63,872 bases of DNA from an uncultured Clostridia bacterium. Lineage in GTDB: Bacteria; Bacillota; Clostridia; TANB77; CAG-508. The notes beneath the pieces are model-generated. The model did not search any database and was not told where the DNA came from. It was given only the letters and a program-made list of their open reading frames with translations. Below, one piece after another: positions 42,764-51,802 of this stretch. Location of the stretch: assembly GCA_934168305.1 (NCBI GenBank), contig CAKPNF010000010.1:1-63872 (forward strand). The letters are read 5' to 3'. The position numbers and the translations under genes were made by a program. Every line of letters begins with the position of its first letter. Positions within the stretch are counted from its first letter, which is position 1.

Positions 42764-43990
42764 ATGAAAGATTTTATAACTGTAATGAAATTTACAATGA
42801 AAGATATGATAAAAAGAAAATCTTTTATTATATCTACACTAATAATTTTAATTTTAATTGTAGTAGGATTTAATGTGCCAAAATTACTAAAATCAATAAA
42901 AGGAGATAACACTGGAGACAAATTATTAATAGTTGACAGTCAAAATATATTTGAAGGTACACTAGAAACTTTAAAAGAAGCAAATTTAGGATATGATATA
43001 CAAATAGAAAATTTGGATTATGAAGAAATAAAAGAAGAAATAGAAAACGAAAATATTGAATCTGCAATTATTATAGAACCAAATGAACAAAATATAAAAA
43101 TAAGATATATAGTTAAAAATATGAATATGATGGAAACAGTGCCAGAAGACATTGTTGGGGCAATTAATTCACTATATACAAATTTACAAATAAGCAAATT
43201 AGGATTAACACAAGAACAATTACAATCAATAACATCTAATTTTGAATTCAATTTAGAACAAACAGAAGAAGAAAAAGCAAGTGGAAATGTATATGCAATA
43301 ATGCTATTATCTATAGTATTATTTTACGCAATATATTTTTGTGCATATCAAGTATCAAGTTCCATAACAACAGAAAAAACATCAAAAATAATGGAAACAT
43401 TAGTCACATCAACAAGTCCAAAAACAATAGTGCTAGGAAAAACAATTGGTATTGGAATAATTGGATTAATGCAAATGATATTAATAGTTGGAACTGCATT
43501 AATTAGTGCAAAATTATTTTTAGAGCCAGGTGCAATAGATTCAGTTTTAGATATGTCTAATATAACTCCATATTTAGGCATTATAACAATTATATATTTT
43601 ATATTAGGATATTTAGCATATGCATTATTATATGCATTAACAGGCTCAACAGTAAGTAAACCAGAAGACATACAATCTGCTAATTCACCTATTGCAATTT
43701 TGGCGGTTATAGGATTTTATTTGTCATATTTTACAATGATGAATCCTACAAGTGAACTAAATGTTTTTGCGTCAATGCTTCCAATTTCGTCACCATTTTG
43801 TATGCCTTTTAGAGTTATGATGGGATTAGCAAGTAATACTGATGTTCTAGCATCAATTGCAATTTTGATTATTACAATAATAGTTATAGCACAAGTTGCA
43901 ATTAAAATATATTCTAACGCTATTCTAAATTATGGTACAAAAATGAGCTTTAGAGATATTATAAAAATTTATAAAGATAAAAATAATTAA
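42764..43990 (+). CDS. ABC transporter permease, NatB-like
   Basis: This 408-residue ABC-2 type permease has one N-terminal helix (about 20-40), an extracellular loop of about 130 residues rich in Glu/Ile, then five or six helices (from about 178; NVYAIMLLSIVLFYAIYFC ... SIAILIITIIVIAQVAI). TEKTSKIMETLVTSTSPKTI is characteristic of the NatB/YhaP family. GTAGGTGAG before the ATG at 42764 is the ribosome site. A GTG nine bases upstream is also in frame but overlaps that site. It is partnered with the preceding ATPase. Confidence 0.88.
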   Translation: MKDFITVMKFTMKDMIKRKSFIISTLIILILIVVGFNVPKLLKSIKGDNTGDKLLIVDSQNIFEGTLETLKEANLGYDIQIENLDYEEIKEEIENENIESAIIIEPNEQNIKIRYIVKNMNMMETVPEDIVGAINSLYTNLQISKLGLTQEQLQSITSNFEFNLEQTEEEKASGNVYAIMLLSIVLFYAIYFCAYQVSSSITTEKTSKIMETLVTSTSPKTIVLGKTIGIGIIGLMQMILIVGTALISAKLFLEPGAIDSVLDMSNITPYLGIITIIYFILGYLAYALLYALTGSTVSKPEDIQSANSPIAILAVIGFYLSYFTMMNPTSELNVFASMLPISSPFCMPFRVMMGLASNTDVLASIAILIITIIVIAQVAIKIYSNAILNYGTKMSFRDIIKIYKDKNN

Positions 43991-44064
43991 CAAATAAATT
44001 AAAATATGTTATATACATTTTCATTTTTTACAGTTTCTTTTGTTAATATAATTTTTCAAAGGTA

Positions 44065-44093
44065 TTGCAAAAAAATAAAAGATTTAGTAAAAT
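44065..44093 (+). promoter_or_regulatory. Promoter of variable-protein gene copy 2
   Basis: TTGCAA (44065-44070), a 17-base spacer and TAAAAT (44088-44093), the same spacing and -10 context as copy 1 at 26888. Confidence 0.68.
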
Positions 44094-44117
44094 TTATACA
44101 TAAAATTTAAATATTTT

Positions 44118-44228
44118 TACAAATAAATTATTTTGCAAATTGATTAAACAAATGGTATAAAAGTATATTATTTGTAGAAATAAAGATAATAAAAATAACA
44201 AAAATCAACAAATGAGGAGGAAAAGTGA
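44118..44228 (+). promoter_or_regulatory. Conserved structured 5' leader of copy 2
   Basis: The stem TACAAATAA (44118-44126) / TTATTTGTA (44168-44176) matches the one before copy 1, where one A-T pair is a G-U pair. It is followed by AAATAAAGATAATAAAAA and CAAATGAGGAGG as in copy 1. Confidence 0.5.
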
Positions 44229-44231
44229 GAA

Positions 44232-45467
44232 ATGAGAAAGACAAATAAACAAAGCGGTATAACGCTTGTGGCATTAGTAATAACAATAATTATACTATTG
44301 ATATTGGCAGGAATAGCAATATCAAGTTTAACACAAACAGGATTATTTTCAAAAGCACAAGAAGCAAAACAGAAAACAGAAGAAAAAGCTGAAGAAGAAA
44401 ATACAACATTAAATGAATATGAAAAATGGATAGCAAAATATGAAAATAATGAACATGGGGGACAACCTATAACAGATGTAAAGACATCAGAAACAAATCC
44501 AGAAGGAGCAATGCCAAAAGGAGCAACAGTAATAGAAGGAAACGGAGATGAAGGAATAGTAATAAAAGACAGTAATGATAATGAATGGGTATGGGTGGAA
44601 GTACCAAAAACAATATTTACAACAGCAAAAAATAATACTGATTATACTAATATTAAAAAAGATTTGGTAAGCTATTCAGAAAAATATAGAGAAGGAGCTC
44701 AAGAACAAAAACGATATTGGGATGATGAATGGTATAGCGGATGTGGAATAGAAACAAAAGAAAAATATGAAGAAATGTATAACAAAATGTTAAGCAGTGT
44801 ATATACAAATGGAGGATTTTGGATAGCAAGATATGAAGCAGGAATAGAAGGAACAAATACAGATTCAAAAAAAGATGAAATAGATTCTGTAAGATATATA
44901 CATAGTAATATAACAAATGATTCACCAAAGGCAGTTAGCCAAGCAGATAGAATACCATATAATTATGTATTTTGTAATGAAGCACAAACATTAGCGTCAG
45001 CAATGTCTACAGATTCAAGTAAAACAAGTAGCTTATTATTTGGAATACAATGGGATTTAACATGTAAATTTATAGAAACAAAAATAAATCCTACAACAGC
45101 AGATATAATAAAAACAGATAGTACAAGTTGGGGAAATTACAATAATAGTTCAATAACATTAACAAGAGGAAAATATAATAAGACTCCAAATACACAAAGT
45201 AAGTGGTTAAATGTAACATCTGTAAAAAATACAGAGATGCTATTAACAACAGGAGCATCAGATGATGTAAAGAAAATGAATATATACGATTTTGCGGGAA
45301 ATCTATGGGAATGGACATTAGAAAAATCTGGTATTGAAGGTTCACCTTATACTATGAGAGGAGGAAGTTATTGCAATGAGGGGTCTGATCGTACAGCGTC
45401 TTTTCGTTGTCAACGTAGGCCAACAGAAACTTTCGAAAGTCAAGGTTTCCGTTCAACACTTTATTAG
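44232..45467 (+). CDS. Prepilin-type N-terminus fused to SUMF1/C-type-lectin-like domain, copy 2
   Basis: This 411-residue paralogue of the 27062 gene has the same prepilin signal (KQSGITLVALVITIIILLIL) and a coil nearly identical in DNA as well as protein. Copy 2 has an extra segment, GGQPITDVKTSETN, before the shared EGAMPKGATVIEGNGDEG. The SUMF1-like core follows (GGFWIARYEAG, AVSQADRIPYNYVF, GNLWEWTLEK). The last 36 residues (376-411) keep RGGS...GSD..AS.R...GFRSTLY but differ from copy 1 at nearly all other positions, and use CGT, AGG and GCG codons foreign to the rest of the gene. Likely a secreted, pilus-associated or surface ligand-binding protein. Confidence 0.85.
   Translation: MRKTNKQSGITLVALVITIIILLILAGIAISSLTQTGLFSKAQEAKQKTEEKAEEENTTLNEYEKWIAKYENNEHGGQPITDVKTSETNPEGAMPKGATVIEGNGDEGIVIKDSNDNEWVWVEVPKTIFTTAKNNTDYTNIKKDLVSYSEKYREGAQEQKRYWDDEWYSGCGIETKEKYEEMYNKMLSSVYTNGGFWIARYEAGIEGTNTDSKKDEIDSVRYIHSNITNDSPKAVSQADRIPYNYVFCNEAQTLASAMSTDSSKTSSLLFGIQWDLTCKFIETKINPTTADIIKTDSTSWGNYNNSSITLTRGKYNKTPNTQSKWLNVTSVKNTEMLLTTGASDDVKKMNIYDFAGNLWEWTLEKSGIEGSPYTMRGGSYCNEGSDRTASFRCQRRPTETFESQGFRSTLY
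45357..45467 (+). other. Candidate hypervariable region of copy 2
   Basis: The last 36 codons are exactly the same length as in copy 1. GC is about 44% over the final 90 bases. Arg is written CGT four times and AGG once. The NNY bias is weaker than in copy 1. Confidence 0.55.
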
Positions 45468-45564
45468 TAAATCTGAATATTAGAAAAATATAAAAATAAA
45501 TTAGTATAGTTTATATTAGTAGAGTAATTGAATATATGAATTATACTATTTTATAATTTTATGA

Positions 45565-45593
45565 TTGACTTTTTATGAAAAAGACAGTATAAT
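45565..45593 (+). promoter_or_regulatory. Promoter of the 45626 gene
   Basis: TTGACT (45565-45570), a 17-base spacer and TATAAT (45588-45593), 33 bases before the ATG. Confidence 0.75.
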
Positions 45594-45625
45594 ATATGTG
45601 TATTATTTTAAAAAGGAGAAATATT

Positions 45626-45790
45626 ATGCTAAAAAAATATTGGAAAAAGATTGGAATGTTAATATTGATAATTGCATGTGTGTTTAATGTAATGAATAAA
45701 TTAGTACATAAATTATCTTTAAACAAAGAAATGTTACAATCAGCACAGTATATATTTAGTGAGCAAAGAAATGAAAATACTAAAAAATAA
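45626..45790 (+). CDS. Small membrane protein, 54 residues
   Basis: It has a clear promoter and AAAGGAG before the ATG at 45626. The protein has a basic N-terminus (MLKKYWKKIG), one membrane helix (about 9-24, MLILIIACVFNVMNK) and a short polar end. No homologue is recognised. It precedes rpmE. Confidence 0.6.
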   Translation: MLKKYWKKIGMLILIIACVFNVMNKLVHKLSLNKEMLQSAQYIFSEQRNENTKK

Positions 45791-45867
45791 TACTTGAAAA
45801 ATTTTAGATAATATGTTATTATAAAGAACAGTCATGTTATAAGATACGAAAAAGAGGTGAAATTAGA

Positions 45868-46068
45868 ATGAAAGAAGGAATACATCCAGAATATAATCAA
45901 ACAACAATCACATGTGCATGTGGTAATGTTTTAGAAGTTGGTTCAACAAAAAAAGACATAAAAGTTGATGTTTGTTCAAAATGCCATCCATACTGGACAG
46001 GTAACTTAAGACAAGAAACAGTTGGTGGTAGAGCTGACAAATTCAAAAAGAAATATGGGCTTGCATAG
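45868..46068 (+). CDS. rpmE: 50S ribosomal protein L31 (zinc-binding type)
   Basis: This 66-residue L31 begins MKEGIHPEYNQTTITCACGN. Four cysteine-family zinc ligands are present in CACG and CSKCHP, so it is the zinc (C+) form. The C-terminus VGGRADKFKKKYGLA is typical. AAAGAGGTGA precedes the ATG and a terminator follows. Confidence 0.97.
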   Translation: MKEGIHPEYNQTTITCACGNVLEVGSTKKDIKVDVCSKCHPYWTGNLRQETVGGRADKFKKKYGLA

Positions 46069-46071
46069 TAT

Positions 46072-46103
46072 AAAAAAGGTAGTTCAAAAGACTACTTTTT
46101 TTG
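46072..46103 (+). terminator. Terminator after rpmE
   Basis: The hairpin AAAGGTAGT / ACTACTTTT with a 7-base loop and a T7 run. Confidence 0.9.
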
Positions 46104-46164
46104 TTATATCTAGACTTTTACAACTTTGTTAATAATAAAAAGAGATAAAGAGAGAGGTATACGT

Positions 46165-47907
46165 ATGAATTTTAATTTTCAAAAGGAACTAGAAAATTCA
46201 AAAAAAATGATGAAAAATCCACAAAAACAGATAGTATATGCAAAAAGAAATTTAAATATTTTACATAATTATATCATAAAGCTTAAAAAATATTTTGAAG
46301 GGGATAACATAAATATTAGAGATGTTATATATGATGAATTTGAAGAAGAATTAGAGGAATACACAAAAGTATCAGGAACTAATTCAATACAAAGACAAGA
46401 AAATATATTGCAAATATTGAGTGTAAATCCACATCTAGTAGATAAAATATATAATAAAATAAAAGATGATGATATTAGTAATATTAACTTAGATGATGAA
46501 GAATATAAAGTAAATGGAAATGATGAAGAATGTGCTGAATTTGAAATAAAATTAATACTTCAGAAAATAAGAAGTGAAGAAATTGATGAAAATATGAAAC
46601 TCTTTTTGGAAAAAATATTAAATCCTAAAGATAGAGACGAAAAGATAAGATATAAAAGGCAATTATCAGAGGATCCAAAATTAAGAGAAGCTATCGAGTA
46701 TACAAAAATATATATGGCAGATGATGAAAGAGAAAAAATAAACAGATTTATTGAATATAGAAAAAAAGAATTAAACAGAGAAATTTTAGACCTAGAAAAA
46801 AATTGTCTTAAACTAGCAGGAAAATTTTTAAAAAAATTTGATTTATTAAACGAACTAGTGGAACAACAAAATTCGGATTATCAAGAACTATCAATGACTA
46901 ATATGCAATATAAGTTAAAAACTGATAAAAAAGATAATGATATAGGAGTAGAAGATATATTTACAGACGAATATATAAATACTTTAGATATAGAAAAATT
47001 ATCGGTATTAAATGCATTTTGGCAAAATAGATTTACAAAAGTAGTAGATAATGTAAAACAAGCAATATTTATTGCAGATTCCTTAGATATATGGGATAAA
47101 CTAGAAGATGAAAATTATGAGGAAAAATTAGATAATGAACAAATATTAAAAATCATATTAAAGATGAATGTATGTGATAATATTTCTAAGAGAATAGGTG
47201 AACAAATAACAGAAATTTATAAAACAGAAAACTATAGATATTCAGTTATAAATATGAAAGATATAAATAGATATTCGAAAGAAGAATATATAAATTATTT
47301 TGATGAAATATTACCGGAATGTGAGAATGATTTTGATATTGACTTGTTATCTGGTCAATCAAGTAGAAATAATATAAATATAATATATGCAGTAAAAGAT
47401 AATATGATAAAAGAATTATTATTACAAATAGATTATAATTCAAAAATAAAAAATTGGGGATATATGGTAGAAGAACAAGGAAATAAGAAAAAAATTTTAT
47501 TAGGTATTGATTACCCTGGATTTAATATGCCTTTAAGGTTACATGTAGATAAGAAAGATATAATAGAATATTTTAAAGTAATAAGAAATAGTGCAGTTAT
47601 ACCAATATATGAGGGGTGTAATGATATGAGTTACAAAGGCAGAATGTTAACAACGAAGGTATTGATGCCTTTAACTGAAACAAGAGAATCAGAGATAATA
47701 AATAAAAATAAAACATTAAATTCTGTTGATGTAAAATATAGTTATATTAAACATTTAGGAAATTTAGTAACAAAAAAATGTAAAAAAATATCTCAAATAT
47801 ATCCACATAAATATATAGATTTAGAAAGTGGGAAAACAGGAGCAAAAATGAATGGAAAATTTATCCCTGATGAAGAACAGGAAAACCAAGATGATAGAGT
47901 AAAATAA
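46165..47907 (+). CDS. Hypothetical 580-residue protein upstream of RNase Y
   Basis: I do not recognise this protein. The first half is strongly helical and charged (ELENSKKMMKNPQKQIVYAK; KILNPKDRDEKIRYKRQL). The last third (from about residue 370) looks like a folded alpha/beta domain (IKNWGYMVEEQGNKKKILLG; YEGCNDMSYKGRMLTTKVL). It has no signal or membrane segment. GAGAGG before the ATG at 46165 sets the start. It precedes rny by 165 nt, with a separate promoter between, so they need not be linked. Confidence 0.65.
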   Translation: MNFNFQKELENSKKMMKNPQKQIVYAKRNLNILHNYIIKLKKYFEGDNINIRDVIYDEFEEELEEYTKVSGTNSIQRQENILQILSVNPHLVDKIYNKIKDDDISNINLDDEEYKVNGNDEECAEFEIKLILQKIRSEEIDENMKLFLEKILNPKDRDEKIRYKRQLSEDPKLREAIEYTKIYMADDEREKINRFIEYRKKELNREILDLEKNCLKLAGKFLKKFDLLNELVEQQNSDYQELSMTNMQYKLKTDKKDNDIGVEDIFTDEYINTLDIEKLSVLNAFWQNRFTKVVDNVKQAIFIADSLDIWDKLEDENYEEKLDNEQILKIILKMNVCDNISKRIGEQITEIYKTENYRYSVINMKDINRYSKEEYINYFDEILPECENDFDIDLLSGQSSRNNINIIYAVKDNMIKELLLQIDYNSKIKNWGYMVEEQGNKKKILLGIDYPGFNMPLRLHVDKKDIIEYFKVIRNSAVIPIYEGCNDMSYKGRMLTTKVLMPLTETRESEIINKNKTLNSVDVKYSYIKHLGNLVTKKCKKISQIYPHKYIDLESGKTGAKMNGKFIPDEEQENQDDRVK

Positions 47908-47952
47908 GACTTTCTATTTTTCATTACAATATAAATATTTTTTAAAAATCAC

Positions 47953-47981
47953 TTGACAGTTGTTCATAATAAAGATAAAAT
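47953..47981 (+). promoter_or_regulatory. rny promoter
   Basis: TTGACA (47953-47958), a 17-base spacer and TAAAAT (47976-47981), about 90 bases before the ATG. Confidence 0.75.
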
Positions 47982-48072
47982 ATAATAGGTAAGAAAAAAA
48001 TATATTAATAAAAAGAGAACATATATATTTGATTCGAACATTGAAAATTTAATAAGAAAGAGGTGTAGATTC

Positions 48073-49614
48073 ATGAATATAGGAATCATAATCGCCGCTG
48101 TCTTAATCTCACTTGCAATAGGAATACTAATGGGAATAGCATATAGAAAAAAAATTGCAGAATCTAAAATAAACAGTGCTGAAGAAGAATCTAAAAAAAT
48201 AGTAAGTATGGCAAAAATTGAAGCAGAGAATCTAAAAAAAGCCAAAATAATTGAAGCAAAAGAGGAAATAGTAAACAGTAGAAATGAATTAGATAAAGAG
48301 ATTAAAGAAAGAAGAGGCGAAGTACAAAGGCAAGAAACAAGACTTATTCAAAAAGAGGAAAATTTAGAAAGACGTTCAGAAAATTTTGAAAGAAAAGAAG
48401 AAGATTTAGAATTAAGACTAAAAGAATTAGAAGGACAAAAAGAAGAAATTCAAAAATTACATGAACAAGGAGTTCAAGAATTACAGAGAATAGCAGCATT
48501 AACAAGAGAAGAAGCAAAAAATAGATTACTAAAAGAAGTAGAAAAAGATATAACTGCTGAAAAGGCTGCTATAATAAGAGATGCAAATCAAAAAGCTAAA
48601 GAAGAAACAAAAAAAGTTGCCAAAGAACTACTTACATATGCAGTTCAAAAATGTGCAGCTGACCATTCTCAAGAAACTACAGTATCAATAGTAGCACTTC
48701 CAAGTGATGAGATGAAAGGAAGAATTATAGGAAGAGAAGGTAGAAATATAAAGGCATTAGAAACATTAACAGGAGTAGACCTTATAATAGATGATACACC
48801 TGAAGCAGTAGTTCTATCAGGATTTGATCCATTAAGAAGAGAAGTAGCAAAAATTGCCCTAGAAAAATTAATTGATGATGGTAGAATACATCCAGCAAAA
48901 ATAGAAGAAGTAGTAGAAAAAGCAAAACAGGAATTAGAAGAAACAATAAAAGCTGAAGGAGAAAGAGCAGTTTTAGAAACTGGGGTAATAGGATTACATC
49001 CAGATATAGTAAAACTAATAGGAAAATTAAAGTATAGGACAAGCTATGGTCAGAATGTATTAAATCATTCAATAGAAGTATCTAATTTAGCAAGAATTAT
49101 GGCAGAAGAATTAGGATTAGATGCAAAACTTGCAAGAAGAGCAGGACTATTACATGATATAGGTAAAGCATTAGACCACGATATGGAAGGAACACACGTA
49201 GAAATAGGTGTTGAAATTCTAAAAAAATATAAAGAAAATCCTTTAGTTATAAATGCAGTTGAGGCTCATCATGAAGATGTTGAACCACAAACATTGGAAG
49301 CTGTATTAATTCAAGCAGCTGATGCAATAAGTGCATCAAGACCAGGAGCTAGAAGAGAAACATTAGAAGCATATATAAAAAGATTACAAAATCTTGAAGA
49401 AATTGCAGACTCATTTGATGGTGTTGAAAAATCATTTGCAATTCAAGCTGGTCGTGAAGTTAGAATTATTGTTAAACCAGAAAAAATTAATGATGACCAA
49501 ATGACAATTTTGGCTAGAGATGTAGCTAAAAAAGTTGAAAATGAAATGGATTATCCAGGTCAAATAAAAGTTAATGTTATAAGAGAAACAAGAATTGTTG
49601 ATTATGCAAGATAA
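48073..49614 (+). CDS. rny: Ribonuclease Y
   Basis: This 513-residue membrane-bound endonuclease starts mRNA decay in Firmicutes. An N-terminal helix (4-23), a long coiled coil (about 30-200), a KH domain (DEMKGRIIGREGRNIKALE) and an HD domain with HDIGKALDHD and EAHHEDVEPQ follow; it ends with PGQIKVNVIRETRIVDYAR. AAAGAGG precedes the ATG. The order rny, ymdB, spoVS is the same as in Bacillus. A terminator lies between rny and ymdB. Confidence 0.97.
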   Translation: MNIGIIIAAVLISLAIGILMGIAYRKKIAESKINSAEEESKKIVSMAKIEAENLKKAKIIEAKEEIVNSRNELDKEIKERRGEVQRQETRLIQKEENLERRSENFERKEEDLELRLKELEGQKEEIQKLHEQGVQELQRIAALTREEAKNRLLKEVEKDITAEKAAIIRDANQKAKEETKKVAKELLTYAVQKCAADHSQETTVSIVALPSDEMKGRIIGREGRNIKALETLTGVDLIIDDTPEAVVLSGFDPLRREVAKIALEKLIDDGRIHPAKIEEVVEKAKQELEETIKAEGERAVLETGVIGLHPDIVKLIGKLKYRTSYGQNVLNHSIEVSNLARIMAEELGLDAKLARRAGLLHDIGKALDHDMEGTHVEIGVEILKKYKENPLVINAVEAHHEDVEPQTLEAVLIQAADAISASRPGARRETLEAYIKRLQNLEEIADSFDGVEKSFAIQAGREVRIIVKPEKINDDQMTILARDVAKKVENEMDYPGQIKVNVIRETRIVDYAR

Positions 49615-49616
49615 AA

Positions 49617-49661
49617 TAAAGAGAGTTGTGACTTAAATAAAGTTACAGCTCTTTTTTGTTT
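49617..49661 (+). terminator. Terminator after rny
   Basis: The stem AGAGAGTTGTGACT / AGTTACAGCTCTTTT with mismatches, followed by a T6 run. Confidence 0.75.
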
Positions 49662-49817
49662 TTCATTTAAATAAAAAGTTATCTGTTTTAAAGAAATGAA
49701 ACGATTTATAAAAATGCTAACTTGATAAATCTAGAAAAATATAGTATTATAGTAAAGAATTAAAATATAAAAGGATAAAAGATTGATTTTTGTCTTGAGA
49801 GAGGAAGGATATTAAAT

Positions 49818-50591
49818 ATGAAAATTTTAGCAGTTGGAGATATAATTGGTTCAGCAGGAGTAAATGAATTAAAACTAAGATTAAAAGAAATAAAAGAAAA
49901 AGAAAATATAGATTTTACAATAGTAAATGGAGAGAATTCAGCAGAAGGAATGGGAATAACAGAGAAGAACTTTAATGATATAATTTCACAAGGTGTAGAT
50001 GTAGTAACAATGGGAAATCATACTTGGGGAAAAAAGGATATATTTAAATTTATAGACAATCCTAAAATTATAAGACCAGCAAATTATCCAGAGGGAGTTG
50101 TTGGAAAAGGATATAATATATATGAATGTAAGGGTAAAAAAATAGCAGTAATGAACCTAATGGGAAGAGTAGACATTAATATTTTAACAGAAAATCCATT
50201 TTTAAAAGCGAAACAAATAATAGAAAAAATTCATAATCAAGTTGATATGATATTTGTAGATTTTCATGCAGAAGCAACAGCTGAAAAAATAGCATTGGGA
50301 TATTATTTGGATGGGAAAGTTACAGCTATATTTGGTACACACACACATGTACAAACAGCTGATGAAAAAATATTACCAAATGGAACTGGTTATATAACTG
50401 ATATAGGAATGACTGGACCAGAACATTCTGTAATAGGAATGGACGTAAAAGCTTCAATAAAGAGATTTGAAACTACATTACCAGAAAGATATAGAATTGC
50501 AGAAGGAAAGTGTATATTTAATGGTACAATATTCCAAATAGATGATAAAACATCAAAGGTTACTAGTATTAAAAGAGTATATATAAACTAA
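49818..50591 (+). CDS. ymdB: YmdB-family metallophosphoesterase
   Basis: This 257-residue di-metal phosphoesterase (TIGR00282) hydrolyses cyclic nucleotides in the B. subtilis homologue and affects biofilm and sporulation decisions. Metal motifs GDIIGSAG, NGENSAEGMG, GNHTWG, DFHAEAT and FGTHTHVQTAD are all present. GAGGAAGGA precedes the ATG. Its place between rny and spoVS is conserved across Firmicutes. Confidence 0.93.
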   Translation: MKILAVGDIIGSAGVNELKLRLKEIKEKENIDFTIVNGENSAEGMGITEKNFNDIISQGVDVVTMGNHTWGKKDIFKFIDNPKIIRPANYPEGVVGKGYNIYECKGKKIAVMNLMGRVDINILTENPFLKAKQIIEKIHNQVDMIFVDFHAEATAEKIALGYYLDGKVTAIFGTHTHVQTADEKILPNGTGYITDIGMTGPEHSVIGMDVKASIKRFETTLPERYRIAEGKCIFNGTIFQIDDKTSKVTSIKRVYIN

Positions 50592-50736
50592 AAATACGAA
50601 TGTCGAAAAATAAATCTTATTGCGATGAAAACTTGAAAAAATTTCCAAAAAACTATTTACATTTTTTTCCAGAAGATATAAAATACCATCATAAAAGTTG
50701 CAACAAAAATAAATTATAATTAGGAGGCAAAAGAAA

Positions 50737-51000
50737 ATGGAAATTTTAAAAATTTCATCAAAATCAAACCCTAATTCAGTAGCAGGAGCAATAGCTGGAT
50801 TAGTTAAAGAATCAAATAAAGCAGAAATGCAAGCAATAGGAGCAGGAGCATTAAATCAAGCTGTAAAAGCAGTAGCAATAGCAAGAGGATTTGTAGCACC
50901 ATCAGGAGTTGATTTAGTATGTATACCAGCTTTTGCAGAGGTAGAAGTAGAAGGAGAAGATAGAACAGGAATAAAGCTTATTGTTGAATCAAGAGTGTAA
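50737..51000 (+). CDS. spoVS: Stage V sporulation protein S
   Basis: This 87-residue Alba-like protein is needed for normal septation and coat assembly during sporulation. It is nearly identical to the family consensus: ILKISSKSNPNSVAGAIAG and GAGALNQAVKAVAIARG. TAGGAGG precedes the ATG. A terminator follows. Confidence 0.96.
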   Translation: MEILKISSKSNPNSVAGAIAGLVKESNKAEMQAIGAGALNQAVKAVAIARGFVAPSGVDLVCIPAFAEVEVEGEDRTGIKLIVESRV

Positions 51001-51009
51001 TATAAACTT

Positions 51010-51049
51010 AAAGATATTTTGTAGCAAAAATACGGAATATCTTTTTTGT
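51010..51049 (+). terminator. Terminator after spoVS
   Basis: AAAGATATT / AATATCTTT with TTGTA / TACGG extension, followed by a T run. Confidence 0.82.
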
Positions 51050-51121
51050 TTGGTAAGGACTTGACATTTTAATATACCTATGTAAAAATTATTAAAGAAA
51101 AAAATGAAAGGAAGATTTAAA

Positions 51122-51583
51122 ATGGAAAAAATAAGAGGATTTGAAATTGCAAAAGGATTTGAAGAAAAATCAATAAACTTACCAATTAGAAAAACAAAAT
51201 ATTCAGCAGGATATGACATAGAGGCAGCAGAGGATATAGTAATACCAAGTTTTAAAAAAGGAATGGCACCAACATTAGTAAAAACTGGAATAAAAGCATA
51301 TATGCAAGATGATGAAGTATTAATGTTATATAATAGAAGCTCTAATCCTAAAAAGAAAGGTCTAATACTAGCAAATAGTGTTGGAGTTGTTGATAAAGAT
51401 TATTATGGAAACCTAGATAATGATGGTCATATAATGTTTGCTTTTTATAATATAAAAGATGAGGATATAATTGTAAAAAAAGGTGAGGCAATAGGCCAAG
51501 GCGTTTTTCAAAAATATTTTATATCAGATAATGACCAAGCAGAAGGAAAAAGATTAGGTGGATTTGGTTCAACAACTAAATAA
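51122..51583 (+). CDS. dut: dUTP diphosphatase
   Basis: This 153-residue trimeric dUTPase hydrolyses dUTP to dUMP, keeping uracil out of DNA. The five motifs are visible: SAGYDIEAAED, NRSSNPKKKG, GVVDKDYYGN (catalytic Asp), GEAIGQGVFQKYF and RLGGFGSTTK. AAAGGAAG before the ATG at 51122 sets the start; an ATG six codons upstream overlaps that site. It is single-gene with a TTGACA box upstream at 51061. Confidence 0.94.
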   Translation: MEKIRGFEIAKGFEEKSINLPIRKTKYSAGYDIEAAEDIVIPSFKKGMAPTLVKTGIKAYMQDDEVLMLYNRSSNPKKKGLILANSVGVVDKDYYGNLDNDGHIMFAFYNIKDEDIIVKKGEAIGQGVFQKYFISDNDQAEGKRLGGFGSTTK

Positions 51584-51658
51584 AAACATGATTAAGTGCA
51601 CAATAAAAAATAAAAAAAATTTAACTTGAAATTTGAGGCTTTACAGCCAAAATTACAT

Positions 51659-51697
51659 AAAAAGTCAAAATAAAAGCTTTGACTTTTTTGTTTTTTT
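51659..51697 (+). terminator. Terminator after dut
   Basis: The hairpin AAAAGTCAAA / TTTGACTTTT with an 8-base loop and a long T run. Confidence 0.9.
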
Positions 51698-51802
51698 GTA
51701 GTATAATAAATATAGTTAAAAAATCCAATAAAGTTATTTCATATTGACTTAACTTTATAATATTTTTTTGCTGAAAAAACATAAAGAAGGGAGTTGGCTT
51801 AC

